From assembly GCF_016820655.1 (NCBI RefSeq), contig NZ_WSFT01000029.1, forward strand, positions 38,078 to 102,077: a stretch of DNA of 64,000 nucleotides. Reading direction: 5' to 3'. Both the position numbers and the translations under genes were made by a program. Position 1 is the stretch's first letter; every line of letters begins with the position of its first letter. The DNA is from Anaeromonas frigoriresistens. GTDB taxonomy: Bacteria > Bacillota > Clostridia > Tissierellales > SIT17. The notes beneath the pieces were generated by a model. That model was not told where the DNA came from. It did not search any database and saw only the letters and a program-made list of their open reading frames with translations. This document shows positions 16,624-24,915 of this stretch, one piece after another.

Positions 16624-17073
16624 ATGAAATCTTTTATACGTAATACACTTGTAGTAGCTATTGTTGCATTCTTATTTCAGCTTGTATGGGAATATGTTCA
16701 ATGCGGCTACTTTTATACTATGGGTGAAGTGACTGGTCATACTAGATTGATGATGAGTGCTACCATTGGTGATATGAATATGAGCATAATATTATATTGG
16801 ATATTATCCTATATCAATAATGATATTAATTGGATTATAGGTAAGTGGAAGAAGCATGATTATGCTATAACAACATTATATGCATTGTTTTTAAGTTTCT
16901 ATTTTGAGATTCACGCTTTACATACTAACAGATGGGGATATAATCCTGATACGATGCCTTTATTTCCAAATACGCCTGTCGCCTTAATACCAGTGATCCA
17001 ACTTGTTATACTTTTTCCTGTGATTTTCTTTGTAAGTAAATTAATAATTAAGAGATTTAAGCTAAAAAGATAG
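16624..17073 (+). CDS. Four-helix membrane protein, unknown function
   Basis: 149 residues from ATG 16624, with GAGGAGG five bases upstream; an ATG at 16594 is in frame but has no ribosome site. Four membrane helices (about 6-25, 50-70, 85-105, 118-140). Conserved-looking loop residues include WEYVQCGYFY, GHTRLMMSATIGDM, EIHALHTNRWGYN and NTPVALIP; the H/W/Y-rich loops suggest a heme, quinone or metal environment, but this is only a pattern. Not assigned to a family. Located between a DUF302 gene and a metal ATPase. Confidence 0.7.
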   Translation: MKSFIRNTLVVAIVAFLFQLVWEYVQCGYFYTMGEVTGHTRLMMSATIGDMNMSIILYWILSYINNDINWIIGKWKKHDYAITTLYALFLSFYFEIHALHTNRWGYNPDTMPLFPNTPVALIPVIQLVILFPVIFFVSKLIIKRFKLKR

Positions 17074-17105
17074 TTAGTCGAGATTATTCGATTAGCTATC
17101 TTTTT
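17064..17105 (+). terminator. Intrinsic terminator
   Basis: About 15 paired bases, AAAGATAGTTAG... with ...CTATCTTT, closing with TTTTT; overlaps the stop codon of the membrane protein. Confidence 0.75.
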
Positions 17106-17382
17106 AAATTTAACTAAGCTATAATTCAATTATATGTTTAACCCTAGTTACTTTACTGGTTTGTTCATTTAGGGAGTACATGTGATTTTTATTTAATTTA
17201 TGTATATCATCAATGCACTACTTATAAAAGTTATATGGAATAGTATGATAAACTCAATTGAAAAATATGTACAAAGGGCTCCAAACTTGATTTGTTTATA
17301 TCAAAGGAACTAAGGGTAAAAATCCTATATAGAAGTATTTACATAAAGTAAGAATAAAAAACAAAAGATATGATTAGATATT

Positions 17383-17397
17383 TTATAATTATTATAA
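17383..17397 (+). promoter_or_regulatory. Exact PerR-box consensus upstream of copB
   Basis: TTATAATTATTATAA matches TTATAAT-N-ATTATAA at every position, 27 bp before the copB start. It contains a possible -10 (TATAAT). The rest of the 290-bp gap from 17130 shows no other clear signal. Confidence 0.6.
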
Positions 17398-17423
17398 ACT
17401 TTTATATTAAGGAGTGTGATTGA

Positions 17424-19385
17424 ATGAATAGTGAAAATGATCATCATGATCATCACAAAATGATGATTGAAGACTTTAAGAAAAGATTTTATATTTCATT
17501 GATTGTTACAATACCAATACTTATACTTTCACCTATGATTCAAGAGTGGGTAAATATAAGCGTAGATTTTACTGGTAGTAAATATATATTATTTGCTTTA
17601 GCTACCTTTATTTATTTTTATGGAGGATGGCCATTTTTAACAGGATTTATAGATGAGATCAAGATAAAGAAACCCGGGATGATGACCTTGATAGCTATGG
17701 CAATATCTGTAGCCTATCTATATAGTAGTGCAACGGTCTTTGGGTTGGAAGGTAATGACTTCTTTTGGGAGTTAGCCACCCTTGTTGACATAATGTTACT
17801 TGGACACTGGATCGAAATGAAATCTGTATTAAGTGCATCCAAAGCCCTTGATAAATTAGCGGAATTAATGCCAGATGAAGCCCATCTATTTAAAGACGGT
17901 GATGTGGTAGATGTGGATGTAAAGGAATTAAATTCAGGAGATAAAATATTAATAAAACCGGGAGAAAAAATTCCCGCTGATGGAACTATTGTAAAAGGGA
18001 GTAGTTATATAAATGAATCCATGTTAACAGGAGAGTCTAAACCTGTAGAGAAGAATAAGGGTGATGAGTTAATAGGTGGTTCAGTTAATGGTGAAGGTTC
18101 TCTAGAGGTAAAGGTAGAAAATTTAGGAGAAGATTCTTATCTATCTAAGGTAATTAATATGGTAAAACAAGCTCAAGAATCTAAATCAAAAACTCAGAAC
18201 CTTGCAGATAGAGCAGCCTTTTGGCTTACTATAATTGCTTTAACACTAGGTTTTGCTACCCTTATTGTTTGGCTATTTTTAGGAAGAAGTTTTACTTTTG
18301 CGATTGCTAGAATGGCAACTGTAATGGTAATTACTTGTCCTCATGCATTAGGTCTAGCAACTCCCCTAGTAGTTGCCACTTCTACAGCTTTGTCGGCTAA
18401 AAATGGACTGCTTATAAGAAATAGAACAGCGTTTGAGAATTCAAGAAAAATTGATACTATCGTATTTGATAAAACAGGAACATTAACTCTAGGAGAGTTT
18501 GGTGTAAATTTTATAGAAATATTTAATGAAAATTATGATGAACAGAGAGTTATTCAATTAGCGTCAGCCTTAGAAAATAACTCAGAACACCCCATTGCTA
18601 CTGGAATTATAAGAAAAGCTAAGGAAATGGATATAGAACCTTTAGATATGAATGATTTTCAAGCTATGAAAGGTAAAGGTGTAAAGGGGAAAATAGAGAA
18701 TAAGGATGTTATGGTAGTAAGTCCTGGATATCTCAAAAATAATGACATATCTCTTCCTTCTGATTTACCAGATCATGATATATCTACTAATGTATTTTTA
18801 CTAGTAAATGATGAGTTAATCGCAGCTATAGGTCTTGCTGATAAAATTAGAGAAGAATCCTACGAAGCTATCGAATCCTTAAAAGAACAAGGAATAAAAT
18901 GTTGGATGTTAACGGGAGATAATGAAAAAACAGCTGCTCAGGTATCAAAGGAGTTAAATTTAGATGGTTATTTTGCAGAGGTTCTACCGGATGAAAAACA
19001 AGATAAAATAAAAGAATTACAAGAAGATAAAAAGTATGTAGCCATGACCGGAGATGGAGTAAATGATGCACCTGCTTTAGCTCAAGCCGATGTAGGTATC
19101 GCTATAGGCTCTGGAACAGATGTAGCTGCTGAAACTGCCGACATAATTCTAGTCAATAGTAATCCTCAAGATGTAGTGTCTCTAATTAAATTTGGTAAAG
19201 CTACTTATAAGAAGATGATTCAGAACCTTATATGGGCTACTGGATACAATGTAATTGCCATCCCATTAGCAGCTGGAGTACTTTATAGTGTAGGTATAGT
19301 AATATCACCAGCAGTTGGAGCAATACTAATGTCCTTAAGTACAGTGATAGTAGCAATTAATGCCAAGCTTTTGAAAGTAAACTAA
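17424..19385 (+). CDS. copB: CopB-type heavy-metal P1B-ATPase
   Basis: 653 residues. The N-terminus is histidine-rich (NDHHDHHKMM) and lacks an HMA domain. The ion-path motif is CPHALGLATP (cysteine near residue 305), CPH rather than CPC, the CopB subclass. Catalytic motifs are complete: TGES in the actuator domain, DKTGTLT (D about 349), the HP pair in the nucleotide domain (NNSEHPIATG), MLTGDN and GDGVNDAPALAQA. Two helices follow at the C-terminus. It would export copper or silver using ATP. The upstream exact PerR box suggests peroxide control. Convergent with a minus-strand operon of small Cys/His/Met-rich proteins, with a shared terminator. Confidence 0.9.
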   Translation: MNSENDHHDHHKMMIEDFKKRFYISLIVTIPILILSPMIQEWVNISVDFTGSKYILFALATFIYFYGGWPFLTGFIDEIKIKKPGMMTLIAMAISVAYLYSSATVFGLEGNDFFWELATLVDIMLLGHWIEMKSVLSASKALDKLAELMPDEAHLFKDGDVVDVDVKELNSGDKILIKPGEKIPADGTIVKGSSYINESMLTGESKPVEKNKGDELIGGSVNGEGSLEVKVENLGEDSYLSKVINMVKQAQESKSKTQNLADRAAFWLTIIALTLGFATLIVWLFLGRSFTFAIARMATVMVITCPHALGLATPLVVATSTALSAKNGLLIRNRTAFENSRKIDTIVFDKTGTLTLGEFGVNFIEIFNENYDEQRVIQLASALENNSEHPIATGIIRKAKEMDIEPLDMNDFQAMKGKGVKGKIENKDVMVVSPGYLKNNDISLPSDLPDHDISTNVFLLVNDELIAAIGLADKIREESYEAIESLKEQGIKCWMLTGDNEKTAAQVSKELNLDGYFAEVLPDEKQDKIKELQEDKKYVAMTGDGVNDAPALAQADVGIAIGSGTDVAAETADIILVNSNPQDVVSLIKFGKATYKKMIQNLIWATGYNVIAIPLAAGVLYSVGIVISPAVGAILMSLSTVIVAINAKLLKVN

Positions 19386-19425
19386 TATAATACCCTCTGG
19401 AATTTATTCCAGAGGGTATTATATT
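19383..19425. terminator. Bidirectional terminator between copB and the metal-protein operon
   Basis: TAATACCCTCTGGAA / TTCCAGAGGGTATTA stem with TTTA loop and A/T runs on both sides; serves both convergent units. Confidence 0.88.
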
Positions 19426-19867
19426 AGAAACTATTCATCATAGAAGAGGTATTTTCATCATTTCCATGACAAGCTTCAGCACCACCCATGGAATTATGCA
19501 TCTCAATCATTTGATCTTTATCCATAGTTTCCATCATACTTGCCATATGTTCATAGCCACTTTCTTTCATGATTTGAGTCATTTTCTCATAGTCTTCATC
19601 AGTTAAATTATTCATGAAATCATCTACTACTTCATAGTTTTTCTTTTCTAGAGCTTTGGCTACATCTTTATATCCATTTTTTCTCATAATTTTTAGCATA
19701 TCTTTATAATTAGACTTTTGATCTTTAGATTGCAGATTTTCTTCGACTTTTTCATTGCTTATAATATTATTTGCTAATGTTTTTTCTTCATCTCCATATA
19801 CAAAGCCGCTTAGAACTCCTATTGCTAATAAACCAACAATAAAGAATACGATACCTTTTTTCTTCAT
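19424..19867 (-). CDS. Secreted Met/His-rich protein, possible metal-binding
   Basis: 147 residues, minus strand. N-terminal signal-type segment (KKKGIVFFIVGLLAIGVLSGFVYG) with likely cleavage after VYG. The mature part is charged and helical, with repeated IMRKNGYKDVAKAL and IMKESGYEHMASMM units, and the last 40 residues are rich in methionine and histidine (MASMMETMDKDQMIEMHNSMGG, AEACHGND, SMMNSF). This composition is typical of extracytoplasmic copper/silver-binding proteins, although no named family was recognised. Last gene of a four-gene operon, converging with copB. Confidence 0.75.
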   Translation of the reverse strand: MKKKGIVFFIVGLLAIGVLSGFVYGDEEKTLANNIISNEKVEENLQSKDQKSNYKDMLKIMRKNGYKDVAKALEKKNYEVVDDFMNNLTDEDYEKMTQIMKESGYEHMASMMETMDKDQMIEMHNSMGGAEACHGNDENTSSMMNSF

Positions 19868-19887
19868 ATTTATTACTCCTTTATATT

Positions 19888-20172
19888 TTATTTTTGTCCT
19901 TCTAACTCTTTATTTTCTCTATTACCATGGCAACCACCAGAATTTCCATTTCTCATCATTACTACCATCATTCCAATATGAAGTAAAGGACAAAGTAATA
20001 GGATAAAGGTTGCCCCTATAGACTCTGTAAATCCTAGCAATGGTAAAGAAATGGCTAATACAATTGGTATTAGACAACATAACATCATCATTTTTCCATG
20101 TTTTTTCTTATGTTTACCATCATTATTAGTTTGATTTTCTTCATGACAGGATGTACTTTGATTATCTTTCAT
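19888..20172 (-). CDS. Small Cys/His-rich membrane protein (DUF2933-like)
   Basis: 94 residues. A polar, His-rich N-terminus (STSCHEENQTNNDGKHKKKHGKMMMLCC) leads into two membrane helices (about 28-48 and 55-74), then GNSGGCHGNRENK. The HGKMMMLCCLIP pattern resembles DUF2933 proteins seen beside copper resistance genes. Cysteines, histidines and methionines on both sides of the membrane suggest metal handling. Lies 20 bases from both neighbours in the operon, with GAAAGGGG before its ATG. Confidence 0.7.
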   Translation of the reverse strand: MKDNQSTSCHEENQTNNDGKHKKKHGKMMMLCCLIPIVLAISLPLLGFTESIGATFILLLCPLLHIGMMVVMMRNGNSGGCHGNRENKELEGQK

Positions 20173-20192
20173 TGATATTCCCCTTTCAATTT

Positions 20193-20585
20193 TTAAAATG
20201 ATACTTCATCAATATCTGTTTTATTTACTTCTTTAAAATTCTCTATATTAATTGAGATTTTATTAGGGAGACATACTATTGTTTCATAGCGGTTATTAAT
20301 CCACCCTGTTTCTGAACAAATTTTTTCAGGACAAAACAATTCATCCATTTCTAGCATTCTAATCTTTCCATCTTTTATCTGTAGATAACCTAACTCATTC
20401 TTAAATTTAAATTCAATAGTTTTGTCTGTGGTATCTTCTATTAATAGTTTTTTTATTACTTCTTTATCTATTTGAACAATAACATATTTTTTACTCGAAG
20501 TAGAATTTAAGTTATTAATAAACATATTGATAAAAAGAGCTAAAGTTAGAATAATAAAAATTATTAATATATCACCTTTTTTCAT
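20193..20585 (-). CDS. NusG domain II-containing membrane-anchored protein
   Basis: 130 residues. One N-terminal membrane anchor (ILIIFIILTLALFINMFINNL), then a small beta domain that ends in the characteristic block CPEKICSETGWI...ETIVCLPNKISINI of the stand-alone NusG_II family. These extracytoplasmic proteins often accompany thiol/quinone or FMN-linked systems; function is not established. Second gene of the operon, 38 bases after the LDCC gene, with AAAAGGTGATAT near its start. Confidence 0.85.
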   Translation of the reverse strand: MKKGDILIIFIILTLALFINMFINNLNSTSSKKYVIVQIDKEVIKKLLIEDTTDKTIEFKFKNELGYLQIKDGKIRMLEMDELFCPEKICSETGWINNRYETIVCLPNKISINIENFKEVNKTDIDEVSF

Positions 20586-20623
20586 AGGTAGGTCCTACTT
20601 TCTAATAATAAACTCAGTATTAT

Positions 20624-20758
20624 TTATTTCTTCTTACTTTTAGAATAAGAACCATTGCTTTGCTGATTTACTTCACAACAATCCATTCTTCCTGATCCGA
20701 AATTTTCTTTATTTGTATCAGCTAATTTTTCAAGAAATTTTTTAAACCATTTTTTCAC
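20624..20758 (-). CDS. LDCC-motif-type small putative metal-binding protein
   Basis: 44 residues, GTG start with AAAGGAGAG at the proper distance; too short for most automatic calls. The sequence KKWFKKFLEKLA followed by NFGSGRMDCCEVN is the pattern of the small family named for its LDCC motif; here the motif is MDCC. The vicinal cysteines suggest metal or persulfide binding. It is the first gene of the minus-strand operon and lies 36 bases downstream of the start predicted for a sigma-54 promoter. Confidence 0.75.
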   Translation of the reverse strand: MKKWFKKFLEKLADTNKENFGSGRMDCCEVNQQSNGSYSKSKKK

Positions 20759-20804
20759 TTCTAATCTCTCCTTTAATTCTATTTATATCTTTATATATTA
20801 TTAA

Positions 20805-20820
20805 TGCAATCTGTATGCCA
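20805..20820 (-). promoter_or_regulatory. Sigma-54 (-24/-12) promoter, minus strand
   Basis: Read on the minus strand the sequence is TGGCATACAGATTGCA, with GG and GC exactly 10 bases apart and a near-complete match to TGGCACG-N4-TTGCA. Transcription would start about 20794 and run into the four-gene operon 20758-19424. Confidence 0.8.
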
Positions 20821-20824
20821 AATA

Positions 20825-20847
20825 TAGATTTAGTTAAACTAAATCTA
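20825..20847. promoter_or_regulatory. 11-bp inverted repeat beside the minus-strand sigma-54 promoter
   Basis: TAGATTTAGTT-A-AACTAAATCTA, a perfect stem with one central base. There is no T-run on either side in the right orientation, so a protein-binding site is more likely than a terminator. Confidence 0.5.
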
Positions 20848-20950
20848 AAAAAATAAAAGGAATGATACTTGTAACCTCATAGTAAAAGTAGCACAGTCAG
20901 TATTAGGATATAAAACTGTAAGTATGATGAAGTATTAAAAGATAGAGATA

Positions 20951-20989
20951 TGTAGCATATGGTACTGTGGATGTAGCATATACTACAGT
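20951..20989. promoter_or_regulatory. Candidate enhancer: repeated TGTAGCATAT and ACTGTGG...CTACAGT
   Basis: TGTAGCATAT occurs at 20951-20960 and 20972-20981 (21-bp period, two helical turns). ACTGTGG (20964) and CTACAGT (20983) form a near-palindrome around the second copy. The block lies between two divergent sigma-54 promoters, about 130 bp from one and 50 bp from the other, where an NtrC-type activator would bind. Confidence 0.5.
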
Positions 20990-21038
20990 TAAGTTTATTC
21001 GATTTTTAATTATTAGGTAAATATAAGATTTTAAAACT

Positions 21039-21054
21039 TGGTATATATATTGCA
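21039..21054 (+). promoter_or_regulatory. Sigma-54 (-24/-12) promoter, plus strand
   Basis: TGGTATATATATTGCA keeps the GG and GC with 10 bases between and a full TTGCA. Transcription would start near 21065. Confidence 0.65.
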
Positions 21055-21064
21055 AGTTTATATA

Positions 21065-21132
21065 ATAACATTAATAGTCCCCCTTGGAATATATGGGTAA
21101 GCTAGCGAGAACTTATCGCTAGCTATTTTTTT
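21065..21132 (+). ncRNA. Candidate small RNA behind the sigma-54 promoter
   Basis: From the predicted start at about 21065 to the end of a strong intrinsic terminator (AGCTAGCGA / TCGCTAGCT stem, 21100-21124, followed by seven T) is only about 67 nt with no reading frame. The 5' part is unstructured and contains AGUCCCCCUUGG, complementary to AGGGGGA-type ribosome sites common in this genome. It could instead be a leader that attenuates the kinase gene 70 bp downstream. Confidence 0.45.
21100..21132 (+). terminator. Intrinsic terminator upstream of the sensor kinase
   Basis: AGCTAGCGA / TCGCTAGCT with a seven-base loop and a TATTTTTTT tail; no protein gene ends in front of it. Confidence 0.88.
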
Positions 21133-21200
21133 ATTATGATAAAATATAATTAAGAAATAATAAAGATATAATTTAAAATTTTTATTAAGGATGGATTAAT

Positions 21201-22595
21201 ATGAAACTTAACGAAGATAAAAGGGATATACTTTTTATAGGCATTAATATTTTAATTATTACATTTCTTCACTATTTTACTGTCTCAACCCATTGGGGTA
21301 TACATGACTTTTATAGAAGGCTATATTATATTCCAATTATAGTTGCAGCTTTTAGATTTAGATTAAAAGGAGGCTTAATTACCTCAATTATTGTATCTAG
21401 TGTATATGCTCCTCATATATTTATATATTTTAATGATATAGATATAGCTATATTAAATCAGATTTTAGAAATTTTCATGTTTTTAATAGTTGGAGTAATA
21501 ACAGGATATTTGGTTGAATCAGATTTTAAGAAAAAAGTTATGTTGGAGTTACAAATTAAGAAACTAATTGGGTTAGAGAATTATACAAGGAATATTTTAG
21601 ACAGTATAACCAATGTGGTGATTGCAGTAGATAATGATTTGAATATCAAATCTGTCAACAAAGAAGGTAAGAATCTTTTCTATTCAGATAATAAGAACGA
21701 AAAATTAAATGAAATTTTTACTGATTATAAAGAGGTTAATGAAAAATTGAAGGACGTTATTAAGTATAATAAGAAGTATTTAAGTATTGAAACTCAATGT
21801 AAGTCTGAGTGGGGTGAAATTCTATATGTAAAGCTACTAGCATATCCTTTGCGTAATATTGCAGGTGATATTGAAGGTCTAGTTATTGTACTAGAGGATA
21901 TATCTGAAATCAGAAAATTAGAAAACCAAATAAGAAGAGCAGAGAAACTCTCTGCAGTGGGAGAACTTGCCTCAGGAGTTGCCCATGAAATAAGAAATCC
22001 ATTAGGAATAATAAAAACAATATCTCAAACTCTTTACAGTGAAGTTAAAGATGAAGATATGAAAGAAGGACTAGGCATTATTAGTCAAGAAATAGATAGA
22101 GCAAATTTAGTTATTCAAGGCTTATTAAACTTTGCAAAGCCTGGAATGAAGGAAGTCAAATTATTTAATATCAAAGAACTAATAAAAGAGGTTGTTTTGA
22201 TTATTAGAAAATATGCTGAACAGCATAATGTAAGACTTAATCTTGAATCTCAAATAAATCCTCAAGTATTAATAGATAAAGATAATTTAAAACAATCTTT
22301 TATAAATATTATATTCAATGCAATACAAGCTATGCCTAAGGGTGGAAAACTAGATATTGAAGTCACCATTGATAAGGGTTGGGTAAAAACTACTTTTTAT
22401 GATACAGGAGTAGGAATTCCAGAGAAAAAGTTAGAAAAAATATTTGAACCATTTTATACTACAAAGGATACTGGAACTGGATTAGGATTATCAATTACTC
22501 ATAGAATAATAGAAGAACATAAGGGATATATAGAAGTGGAAAGTGAATTAAACAAAGGAACAATAGTTCATATTTATTTACCCCTTAAAGGTTAG
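21201..22595 (+). CDS. Membrane PAS sensor histidine kinase
   Basis: 464 residues. Four N-terminal membrane helices (about 9-100; YYIPIIVAAFRFRLKGGL loop) resemble the DUF4118-like input domains. A PAS domain follows (about 125-235), then HisKA with the phosphorylated histidine H262 (GVAHEIRNPLG) and HATPase_c with NxxxNAIQAMP, DTGVGIP and GTGLGLS. It should phosphorylate the NtrC-type regulator encoded 13 bases downstream. The GEL(A)SGVAHEIRNPL form is typical of NtrB/ZraS-type kinases that work with sigma-54 activators. The signal is not identifiable from sequence; the neighbouring metal genes make a metal or envelope-stress signal possible. Confidence 0.88.
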   Translation: MKLNEDKRDILFIGINILIITFLHYFTVSTHWGIHDFYRRLYYIPIIVAAFRFRLKGGLITSIIVSSVYAPHIFIYFNDIDIAILNQILEIFMFLIVGVITGYLVESDFKKKVMLELQIKKLIGLENYTRNILDSITNVVIAVDNDLNIKSVNKEGKNLFYSDNKNEKLNEIFTDYKEVNEKLKDVIKYNKKYLSIETQCKSEWGEILYVKLLAYPLRNIAGDIEGLVIVLEDISEIRKLENQIRRAEKLSAVGELASGVAHEIRNPLGIIKTISQTLYSEVKDEDMKEGLGIISQEIDRANLVIQGLLNFAKPGMKEVKLFNIKELIKEVVLIIRKYAEQHNVRLNLESQINPQVLIDKDNLKQSFINIIFNAIQAMPKGGKLDIEVTIDKGWVKTTFYDTGVGIPEKKLEKIFEPFYTTKDTGTGLGLSITHRIIEEHKGYIEVESELNKGTIVHIYLPLKG

Positions 22596-22608
22596 AAGGG
22601 AGAGTTGT

Positions 22609-23967
22609 ATGATGAAAAGAATTTTAATAGCAGATGATGAAAGAAATATGGTATGGGCTCTTAAAAGAGCATTAAAAGATGAAGACTATCAAGTGATATC
22701 ATCAGAAAATGGTGAAGAAGCAATAGGAATAATAAAACAATCTGAACCTGATTTAGTACTGTTAGATATGAGAATGCCCAAAATGAATGGTATGGAAGCA
22801 TTAAAGAATATTAAAAGAATTAATAAAGATATTCCGGTGATTATGATAACAGCCCATGGAACAATGGGAAGTGCTATTGAAGCTATGAAAATAGGAGCTT
22901 TAGATTACATATCTAAGCCTTTTGATGTAGAGGAATTAAAGATAATAATACGAAAAGCTTTAGATATTAGAGATATGACAAGACAAATAGAGTTTCTTAC
23001 TGATGAATTACGAAATGAAACGGGAAAAGAAATTATTGGTGAGAGTAATAATATGAAACAAGTGTTAGATATCGTAAACAGGGTAGCTACAAGTAATGCA
23101 ACGGTATTGATAACAGGAGAAAGTGGTACAGGGAAGGAATTGATAGCTAATGCAATTCATTATACTAGTGATAGAGCAAAAATGCCCTATATAAAAGTGA
23201 ATTGTGGAGCTCTTCCAGAGAATCTCCTTGAGAGTGAATTGTTTGGTCATGAGAAAGGATCATTTACAGGAGCTATTAGTAAGAAATTAGGTAGATTTGA
23301 AAGAGCTGATGGTGGAACTATATTTTTAGATGAAATTGGAGAAATAAGTCTTTCTATGCAAGTGAAGTTATTAAGAGTACTTCAAGAAAAAGAACTAGAA
23401 AGAGTTGGAGGAACAGAAACCATAAAAGTTGATGTTAGAGTTCTTGCAGCAACTAATAAAGATCTTGAAGAAATGATCAGAGAGGGTAGTTTTAGAGAGG
23501 ATTTATATTATAGACTTAATGTTATACCTCTAGAATTACCTCCTCTTAGGGATAGAAAAAATGATATTCCTTTACTGGTTCAATACTTTTTAGATAAATA
23601 TTGTAAAGAAATAGGGAGAAGTAAAATGGAGATAACTGAGGGTGCCTTAGAAATTTTAACTAAATATCAATGGAAAGGTAACATAAGAGAACTTGAAAAT
23701 ATTATAGAAAGACTTGTAATATTAAGCAGAAGTAATATAATAACTAAAAGAGATTTACCAAAAGAGTTAATATCTTCTGATAATCATCCAGTAGAATATA
23801 CGTTACCCGAAGAAGGTATAAATTTGGATAAAGTAGAAAAGAGCCTTATAATTCAAGCACTAGAGAAGGTGAATTTCAATCAAACACAAGCTGCCAAACT
23901 ACTGGGTATCTCTAGGCATACCTTGCTTTATAGAATAGATAAACATAGTATTAGAAATGAAAAATAA
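22609..23967 (+). CDS. NtrC-family sigma-54-dependent response regulator
   Basis: 452 residues. Receiver domain (1-120) with the acidic pocket D10-D11 and phosphoacceptor D53 (LLDMRMPK), AAA+ sigma-54 interaction domain (about 140-375) with Walker A GESGTGKE, the sigma-54 contact loop as GSFTGA (one change from GAFTGA), and Walker [12 protein letters not shown], then a C-terminal Fis-type HTH (NFNQTQAAKLLGISRHTLLYRI). When phosphorylated it would open sigma-54 promoters; the two divergent candidates at 20805-20820 and 21039-21054 are the obvious targets. Cotranscribed with the kinase. Confidence 0.92.
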   Translation: MMKRILIADDERNMVWALKRALKDEDYQVISSENGEEAIGIIKQSEPDLVLLDMRMPKMNGMEALKNIKRINKDIPVIMITAHGTMGSAIEAMKIGALDYISKPFDVEELKIIIRKALDIRDMTRQIEFLTDELRNETGKEIIGESNNMKQVLDIVNRVATSNATVLITGESGTGKELIANAIHYTSDRAKMPYIKVNCGALPENLLESELFGHEKGSFTGAISKKLGRFERADGGTIFLDEIGEISLSMQVKLLRVLQEKELERVGGTETIKVDVRVLAATNKDLEEMIREGSFREDLYYRLNVIPLELPPLRDRKNDIPLLVQYFLDKYCKEIGRSKMEITEGALEILTKYQWKGNIRELENIIERLVILSRSNIITKRDLPKELISSDNHPVEYTLPEEGINLDKVEKSLIIQALEKVNFNQTQAAKLLGISRHTLLYRIDKHSIRNEK

Positions 23968-24046
23968 TAGAAGATTATAAATATAGCTGTTTATATACTA
24001 AACTACCAAAAAAATAATAATTTTAAAATAGCATAGGAGTGATGAC

Positions 24047-24793
24047 ATGTTACATGAATTTTCAAGAACAGAAATGGTTATAGGAACTGAAGGGTTAAAT
24101 AAATTAAGAAATAGTACAGTGGCAGTATTTGGTATAGGTGGAGTAGGGACATTTGCAGTAGAAGGACTAGTAAGAAGTGGAGTAGGAAAGTTTATATTAG
24201 TAGATGATGACGATGTTTGTCTTACTAATATTAACAGACAAATTCATGCCACACTGAAAACAGTTGGTAAACCAAAGGTAGAAGTTATGAAGGAAAGAAT
24301 ACAAGAAATAAATCCTAAAGTGGAGGTTATAACTTTCCAAGAATTGTATAATAGTGAAAGTGCAGAGAGACTTTTATCAGAAGACTATGACTATGTAATT
24401 GACGCTATAGATATGGTTTCTGCGAAACTTGATTTGATAGAGAGATGCAATAAAATGGGTATCCCAGTTATCAGTAGTATGGGAGCAGGAAATAAATTGA
24501 ATCCTACTATGCTAGAAGTTGCTGATATATATGATACTTCTACTTGCCCACTTGCAAGAGTAATGAGAAAGGAATTAAGAAGAAAAGGAATAGATAAACT
24601 GAAAGTAATTTACTCAAAGGAGAAGCCAATTGAGCCAAAGGTAGTAGAAGGAGACTGTAAGACTAATTGCATATGTCCTAATAAAGATAGAACCTGTGTG
24701 GAAAGAAGACAAATTCCAGGGAGCACCTCCTTTGTTCCATCAGTAGCAGGACTTATAATTGCTTCAGAAGTAGTTAAGGATATTATAAAATAA
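24047..24793 (+). CDS. tcdA: tRNA threonylcarbamoyladenosine dehydratase
   Basis: 248 residues. E1-like (ThiF/HesA) fold: nucleotide loop GIGGVG (29-34), D-rich LVDDDDVCLTNINRQIHATLKTVGKPKVEVM, and the family block ISSMGAGNKLNPTMLEVADIYDTSTCPLARVMRKELRRKGI. TcdA uses ATP to cyclise t6A37 of tRNAs to ct6A. A Cys cluster near the end (CKTNCICPNKDRTC) is common in this clade and may bind zinc. Apparently monocistronic, 79 bases after the response regulator. Confidence 0.92.
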   Translation: MLHEFSRTEMVIGTEGLNKLRNSTVAVFGIGGVGTFAVEGLVRSGVGKFILVDDDDVCLTNINRQIHATLKTVGKPKVEVMKERIQEINPKVEVITFQELYNSESAERLLSEDYDYVIDAIDMVSAKLDLIERCNKMGIPVISSMGAGNKLNPTMLEVADIYDTSTCPLARVMRKELRRKGIDKLKVIYSKEKPIEPKVVEGDCKTNCICPNKDRTCVERRQIPGSTSFVPSVAGLIIASEVVKDIIK

Positions 24794-24884
24794 TAAGGGC
24801 TATAATTTTTTAGTTTTATTTAGGGCTAGTATTTTATAAGAAAAAAGCATTTACGATGATTGAAACATATATAAAGAATAATTA

Positions 24885-24915
24885 AAGGTCAAGTCCTCGC
24901 TTGACCTTATTTCTT
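24885..24915 (+). terminator. Intrinsic terminator
   Basis: AAGGTCAAG / CTTGACCTT stem with a six-base loop followed by ATTTCTTTTG. Confidence 0.75.

Noticed and set aside
20825..20847. Inverted repeat as a transcription terminator
   Set aside because: The sequence after it is A-rich on the plus strand and lacks a T-run on the minus strand, so it was kept only as a possible binding site.
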